Origin: Amblyornis subalaris
Taxonomy: Eukaryota > Chordata > Aves > Passeriformes > Ptilonorhynchidae
Direction: 5' to 3'
DNA length: 64,000 nucleotides
Assembly (NCBI GenBank): GCA_018881555.1
Contig: JACAXG010000125.1
Coordinates: 2,093,212 to 2,157,211, forward strand
Below are positions 58,936-64,000 of this stretch, piece after piece. The notes under the pieces were generated by a model. It did no database searches. It had not been told where the DNA came from and saw only the letters and a list, made by a program, of their open reading frames with translations. The stretch's first letter is position 1, and the number at the start of each line of letters is the position of its first letter. The translations under genes were made by a program, and so were the position numbers.

Positions 58936-59639
58936 CTCCATCTCAGGCTCCTCCATGGCAGGAGGCGAGGGACAGAGCCACTCCCTGTGCATCCACCAGC
59001 AGAGAGCACTGCCATGCTGTGGGGCCAAGAATTGCCTGGTGATCCCTGCACAGACACCCTCCCACGGCAGCCAGAAGTGCCTCTGTGCAGAGGTTTGGCG
59101 TTCCTGGGGAAGCAGAGGAACAAGTGGTAGAAAGTGTTTTTCTTTTGCTTGGGCAAATGGGCTTTTTTTCGGTTGCTTTTTTTTTTTTTTTTCCCCTTTT
59201 TTCTTTTTTTTTCCCCCCAGCACTAGCACAGCCGTTGCCTGCATACTAAGCACCCTGCAGCACTCTAATTATCCTGGCAGCACACACAGCCCCTGCTTCT
59301 GCTGATGGCTGCAGGGAGCCACTGGGAAGGCAGGCAGAGATTAGAGGGACACGGTGGGCAAAGGGAATGGGATGAGGCATCCAGCCCNGGAGGGTCAAGC
59401 CTCAAATCCCTGCACCCCGAGTGGAGGGTTGGGAGTGGAGTCATGCTGGGAACAGGAGGGATGCCCTGGGTGTCCTACAATCCACCTGGAGGTGTTGATT
59501 GCTTGCTAAAGGGTGGTGAGTTCCTCCCACGGTGTGGGAGATGACGATGGGATGGTGGCTGCAGGATTGGGGGGCAGTCCCACATCCCACCAGTCGTTCA
59601 CCGCTACATGGAGGCTCTTAAATGCTGAAGACTGGGACA
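58934..59639. other. Unannotated stretch with pyrimidine-rich tract
   Basis: Holds the T/C tract listed separately. No gene recognised. Frames of 99-140 codons are driven by the homopolymers. Confidence 0.45.
59163..59219. repeat. Polypyrimidine (T-rich) tract
   Basis: T runs up to 18 bases with short C interruptions, ending CCCCCCAG. It ends in an acceptor-like AG, but no exon can be recognised after it. Confidence 0.88.
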
Positions 59640-60203
59640 TGCTGTGGCCTCACCTCAAATACTGAGTTCAGTTTGGGGCCCCTCATGACAAGAAGGACAT
59701 TGAGGGGCTAGAGCGTGTCCAGGGAAGGGGAAGGAGCTGGGGAAGGGGCTGGAGCACCAGGAGCAGCTGAGGGAGCTGGGAAAGGGGCTCAGCCTGGAGA
59801 AAAGGAGGCTCAGGGGGGACCTTCTGGCTCTGCACAACTCCCTGACAGGACAGAGCAGCCAGGTGGGGTCGGGCTCTGCTCCCAGGGAACAAGGGACAGG
59901 ACAATAGGAATATAATTAAAGTTGGAAAAACCCTCTATGGTCAAGTCCAAACACAAATTGAGAAAATGGCCTCAAGTTGTGGGGAGGTTTAGATGGAATA
60001 TTAAAAAAACTTTACTCACAGAAAGAGTTGTCCAGCCCTGGCACAGGCTGCCCACGGCAGGGGTGGAGTCCCCATCCCTGGAGGTGTTTAAAAGTCTTGT
60101 GGATGTGGCACTTGGGGACATGGGTTAGTGCTGGCCTTGGTAAACAGTTGGACTCAATGATCTCAGAGGGCTTTTCCAACCTGAATATATCTACAGTTTT
60201 ATG
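59640..60203 (+). mobile_element. CR1 LINE fragment, longest copy, with internal insertion (plus orientation)
   Basis: About 560 bases. Order of blocks: GTGGCCTCACCTCAAATACT, TTGGGGCCCCTCATGACAAG, AAGGACATTGAGGGGCTAGA, GCGTGTCCAGGGAAGGGGAA, GGCTCAGCCTGGAGAAAAGG, ACAAGGGACAGGACAATAGG, AAATGGCCTCAAGTTGTGG, TGTCCAGCCCTGGCACAGGC, GGAGTCCCCATCCCTGGAGG, GACTCAATGATCTCAGAGGG and CTTTTCCAACCTGAATATAT. This covers the end of the second frame region and the whole 3' untranslated part. A run of about 54 bases at 59909-59962 does not belong to the CR1 order and is listed separately. No intact coding frame. Confidence 0.95.
59909..59962 (-). mobile_element. Insertion inside CR1, resembling a CR1 3' end in reverse
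   Basis: Between ACAATAGG and AAAATGGCC, which are normally almost adjacent in CR1, lie about 54 extra bases. Within them, AGTTGGAAAAACCCTCTATG and GTCAAGTCCAA resemble the reverse-complemented CR1 end (GGTTGGAAAAGACCTCTAAG..AAGTCCAACC). The simplest reading is a tiny nested or template-switched CR1 3' piece in the opposite orientation. The match is visual, not computed. Confidence 0.55.
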
Positions 60204-60802
60204 GGGAGCCAGGAGGACTGAGCTGAGCAATGTAGCACCATTTTTTTTATGGTATCCGGTGAGTATTTTCCTATGGAAATTCTGTGTCTGTTTTCAGGAA
60301 CAACACGGACCTCCAAAACACCCAAGGGCACTTGCGGAGCTCTGGGAGAAACAGCCAGGAACCTCTGTTAGGGAATTGTTTCCTGAGGTTGACAGGTGAA
60401 AACCAAGCAAAACTGGGGCCATTTTCTTCCCTCTTCCCTATTGCTCAGCAAAGGCAAACTGGATTCCTGCAGTGATTGTTTCTCATTTAATCTGTCCTGG
60501 TTCCTAAAGCTTTAATTAAGGCCCTACTGGGGTCTCATAGGATGCTCACAGTTACTTCAGAGGAGTCCTAATGCGTTTCCAGGCTCAGACCAAAAAAAAT
60601 GCTGAAATGAGGGAACTCAGAGCTGAAATCCCACCAGGTTTCAGGCAAAGGACCGGAGAAGGGAATCCTTCACAAGAGACTGTAATTGCTGTGGGTGTCT
60701 GCCAGAGCAAGCCAAGCCCTGCCTGCAATGGGGGCATGGCCAGAGTCCAGTTCTGTGTGACTGATGTCTCCTGGTTGAGGCAGACTCGGGCACAAGAGTG
60801 AT
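60204..60802. other. Unannotated stretch
   Basis: No gene recognised. Frames of 63-76 codons lack motifs. T9 near 60241-60249. Confidence 0.42.
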
Positions 60803-61090
60803 GGACTCAGAGGAACAGGGAATAATGCAAGGCTAGAAAGGACCTTTCCCATCACTCTGAGCTCCTACATTGCCCAGAGCAGGAAATCACTGTCAGTGCT
60901 TGCTGCATAAACAATGTTGATCTCCCCAGAACTTCCTTCTGCATCCACTTTTGACTAGGGGACAATCCANTGTCCCTTTGGGGTGAGGAATGCAGCAGCT
61001 CCTTTGGCAGGTTATTCCAATAGTTAATCCCAAAACAAGTTTCAAATAATTTCCCAGGATTTCTCACTTTTATTTTTCTATGCTCACTTC
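60803..61090 (-). mobile_element. Possible ancient CR1/L3-like fragment (minus orientation)
   Basis: AAGGCTAGAAAGGACCTTTC near the left and GGCAGGTTATTCCAATAGTT, followed by an AAGTTTCAAATAATTTCCCA block to the right, recall the old CR1/L3 order (GGCTGGAAGGGACCT ... GGCAGCCTGTTCCAGTGTT ... AAGTTTTTCCTAAT). Divergence is high and the assignment rests on two weak blocks in the right order. Confidence 0.4.
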
Positions 61091-61860
61091 CNGGAAAGCA
61101 GCAACTTTGCTTTGCTGTAAGAGGGGCCTGAGCAGTGCTGTATCCTGTTCATTAGTCCGTTTAAAGACACGATTTTCCACATTTTCTGCCATCCACAGCT
61201 TTGATTTTGATAATTAAGTCTTGGAGGAACCTTGACATATGTTGCCAAGCAGTGCCAAGCCTCAACCCTGCCTGGGCANTTCCAGATTGACGTTCCTCTG
61301 ACCTGCTGGGAGATTCCTCCAGTCCCTCCCAGACCACCTCCAGTGCCCCCTTAGGAAATGGCTCACAGATCATCACCTGAGCCTCCCCTGATTTTATGGC
61401 AGAGCTTCCTGACTAATCCCATGGAGAAGAGCATNTTTCCTTCCCCACCCTGCTGGTCTTGTGCAGATTGAGAGGTTGCCCCTCTTCAAAGGATGAAACA
61501 CTCCTGATCCTTCCACCTTTCCCCGTGGACAGAGAGCCCTGGGATCACTCTCCTCTTGATTTTTCCTAATGGGTCCACCTAAATGTCATAACCAAGCTGA
61601 AGGCCTCGCATTGATCCATGGAGTAGAAGAATTGCACTGAGGTTAAGTAAGCACAGCCAAGGCCACTGCAGTCCATCTTCCCTCCTCAGAGGCAGCAGGG
61701 GGGGAAGTGTCAGCTGAGATGCCTCCCAGCGTTTTCAAACCCAAAGAGATGCTCATTTTCATCTTCATAACCAGCCCTGCATGATGCATCCCAGCTACTG
61801 TTTATTACCCTGGCAAGAGCAATCTACTGCAGTCCCAACAAATGTAAACCAGACTGTCTT
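61091..61860. other. Unannotated stretch
   Basis: A 71-codon minus frame (61161-61376) with N is the longest. No gene or repeat recognised. Confidence 0.42.
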
Positions 61861-61925
61861 TTCCTTCTTTCTGTTTTTTTTGTTTTCATTTTTTCCCTTT
61901 CCTTTTTTTTTACCCTTTTCATAAA
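61861..61925. repeat. T-rich pyrimidine tract
   Basis: T runs of up to eight bases with C interruptions. Low complexity. Confidence 0.75.
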
Positions 61926-62165
61926 GGCAATAAACCCTGAATAATCTCAACATCACCATTGGCTTTATTGGTTAATCAAAAGCCTTTTTTTTCCCTTCTG
62001 AGCCTAAGCCAAGCTCTTAACTCCATATTTAATGGGCAGATATTTTCTCCAAATGCTCTTTTTTCATTCTCATAAGCTAACTANGCAATGGATAATGGCT
62101 TCTTTTTCCTGTTGAAGTGGGCTCTTTATCTACCTATTGGTTCCAGCTGATATAAATCCCTCCTT
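61926..62165. promoter_or_regulatory. Candidate noncoding element with paired inverted CCAAT boxes
   Basis: Repeat-free apart from short T runs. ATTGG occurs at 61958-61962 and 61967-61971, that is two CCAAT boxes on the minus strand nine bases apart, followed by GTTAATCAAAAGCC. AATAATC and CCTAAGCC lie nearby. The block could be an enhancer or a weak promoter reading leftwards. Inference only. Confidence 0.27.
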
Positions 62166-62298
62166 TTCAGGATGTGCAGACAGACAATATTCCTAAGTGG
62201 GAGAACTGGCTGCATCTGTCCTCAAAACCTCTCCTCTGCCTGTTTTTCTTTCTTTTTTTCCCCGGCCCATATGAAAATATTGGAATTGTTGCATGTGA

Positions 62299-62362
62299 AT
62301 AATTTTATATATAATTATTTTATATGTACATATTTATATACTATTTACTTANTTATTTATTT
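62299..62362. repeat. AT-rich low-complexity tract
   Basis: Degenerate TATATA/TTATTTA repeats with an N near the right side. Confidence 0.8.
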
Positions 62363-64000
62363 TCTGCTTAAATCCCAGTGAACACCCATCACCAGGCCTG
62401 AAAAGGACACCTCAAGTGACCCATCTGNCACTTGAGTGGCACCAGCCCCGCAGTGGGTGAGTTCACAGTGGGTGCCCACGCCACAGGGTGGGCTCTCAGT
62501 GCAGCATTTTAGAACAGAGCAGGATGAAACAGGGGAAAACTCTTCTAGAAAGACATTCCCAACAAGGAAGTTCTTGCCCCGGTCTCTGCTGGGCATGGAG
62601 TTATTGGGAGGAAGGGTTGGATAAGGGCCCTTCCTGCTACTCCAAGCTCCTTCCACCAGTTCCTTTTACTCTCTTCCCCCACTGCCCAGCCAAAATCCCC
62701 CATGCAATTGTGAAAAAACATAAGAAAAAGCACTGGGACATTCTTAAAAAGAGAATTCCAGTGATGGATGCCCCAGCCTGGAGAGCTGTGTCACTGCTCC
62801 GCTGTCTGCACCAAGCACATCAGCCCCCAAACCTCCTTCCAGCTTGGTCTGGCTGAACCACATCCTGGGAATTCCAGGCTCCAAAGTGTCTGACTCAGGC
62901 TTTCAGAGGCAATGAGAATATCTGCACTTTAGGTGGCTTCAGAAGCACTCGCCTTCTGCGAAAGAGCACTTCATAAATGGATGTTTTTCACTCGCAGATT
63001 TTTTTTTCATCTCCCATGCTTGTGTTTTTTTCTGAGCTCATTACTGGCTTGGCTGCTAATCCCTTCCACGACTCTATCCCTCATCTTCAGGGGCAGTTTA
63101 ACAGTCCCTCTGCCTGTGAAAGGGCCTTCAGATCTGGGATCACAAAGCATTAATTATGGATCTGCAGTATCAACTCCGTGCCACTCGCCACATTCGCGAG
63201 CTGCCAGAAATCAATGGGAAGCTTGTGAGAACTGCTGGCTGTGATTTGAGGNTCCCTCGCAAGGAGGAGATGGGAANCCTCTGCATGACTTTTGGGAGAG
63301 AGAGGTCTTGTGCGTGGGAGGTCGCTGATGGCTCGTGACACCATTATTTGGAGGGGAAAGGCTGGTTTTCCACTAACCAGCTCAGCTCATTTGTGGGCTT
63401 GTCTTTGCACTTGAGCATCCAGGGATGAGCAAACCCTTGCATCTGACCCCAGGCAGCAGCATCCTGGCCCTGTGAAAGTGTGGTTTCACTACAGCAGCAG
63501 AACTGATCTCAAAATGCTCTGACCTTGCCCCTTCCTCGCTCAGGGCANGTCCTTGGTGTCAGCCTGGCTCTTGCACAACACGTCAGTGTGCCAGTTCAGC
63601 CTCTAAAAAGGAATAAAATAAACCCAACCAAAAAAAAAAAAAAGGATTTCTGGCAGGTTAATGTCTTGAACTGGTCCAGCACAGGTCCAGGTAAGCATCC
63701 ACACCAGATCAGAAGGAAGTAAATCTGTTGACACCTTTTTTTTTTTAATTATTATTTATTGTTGTTCTGTNCCAGTGCTGCCTGGAGTCCTCCTTGTGCA
63801 AAATCCCACCCAAACCCTTCCCAAATTCCAATCCCAGCCTCCAAAGGGAGGTCACGGCCCTCCCAGGTCATGCTGGGAAAGGTTTTATGGCATGTGCACG
63901 GCCAGGTAAAAAAACTAATGGTAAACACAGGACCAGAAAAGAATAATCCTGGGTCCCCACCATCCTTGTCCTCATTCCAAGGCCAGGGGGATGGTGGAGG
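62363..64000. other. Unannotated stretch to window end
   Basis: No gene or CR1 recognised. Frames of 122 codons (62488-62856) and 103 codons (62933-63244) on plus have no known motif. An A13-like run lies near 63631-63644 and a T/ATT-rich patch at 63737-63765. Confidence 0.42.

Noticed and set aside
58831..59305. Poly-Pro and poly-Gly containing frames
   Set aside because: Produced by the C30 run and the following pyrimidine tract.
1..64000. Prokaryotic-type systems (operons, CRISPR arrays, phage or defence islands)
   Set aside because: Repeat content is avian CR1, no long coding frames exist, and no regularly spaced direct repeats with unique spacers are present.

Overview
The window looks like bird nuclear DNA, probably from a passerine or another neoavian. 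The evidence is a set of 5'-truncated CR1 LINE fragments with the avian 3' end (ATTCTATG-type tail, GGTTGGAAGGGACCTT block, CTTCTCTGGGCAACCTGTG block). Their wording (CACTATCCCAGGTTGCTCCA, TTGGACACTTCCAGGGATG) is, as I remember it, closer to songbird than to chicken CR1; I could not run a comparison. There are no prokaryotic features: no operons, no ribosome-binding-site spaced genes, no CRISPR array, and no open frame longer than about 250 codons.

I can support no protein-coding gene, exon, tRNA or rRNA. Every open frame I inspected is short, unlike any family I know, overlapped by equally long frames on the other strand, interrupted by N bases, or made of repeat sequence. The stretch is best read as intergenic DNA or part of a very large intron.

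Layout. About 16 clear CR1 fragments and one older CR1/L3-like fragment are spread along the window in both orientations, at roughly 1.1, 3.3, 4.3, 7.8, 9.2, 12.4, 15.3, 16.7, 21.3, 37.6, 42.8, 46.8, 51.1, 52.8, 56.1, 59.9 and 60.9 kb. They fall into about four wording classes. The longest (59.64-60.20 kb) carries a short insertion that resembles a CR1 3' end in the opposite orientation. Simple repeats include a CAA/TAA compound microsatellite (3.8 kb), a TAGA tetramer array (30.6 kb), a 15-bp triplet array (45.2 kb), a 41-bp tandem pair (34.5 kb), a C30 run (58.9 kb) and several A/T runs.

Between the repeats lie blocks free of recognisable repeats, with balanced base composition and many TAAT/ATTA homeodomain-type cores. 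The clearest are 9.7-10.1, 14.15-14.8, 17.1-17.7, 33.9-34.1, 36.0-36.4, 50.0-50.25, 51.9-52.1 and 61.9-62.2 kb. Two short CpG-rich islets lie at 13.3-13.7 and 41.26-41.6 kb. By analogy with vertebrate gene deserts these are candidates for conserved noncoding regulatory elements. That is inference: no alignment was possible.

Single N bases occur about every 280 bases (52 in the first 14.65 kb, counted by eye), with local clusters. I found no convincing novel biological system. The best leads are the candidate regulatory blocks, an 11-bp perfect dyad near 52.05 kb and the insertion within the 59.9 kb CR1.
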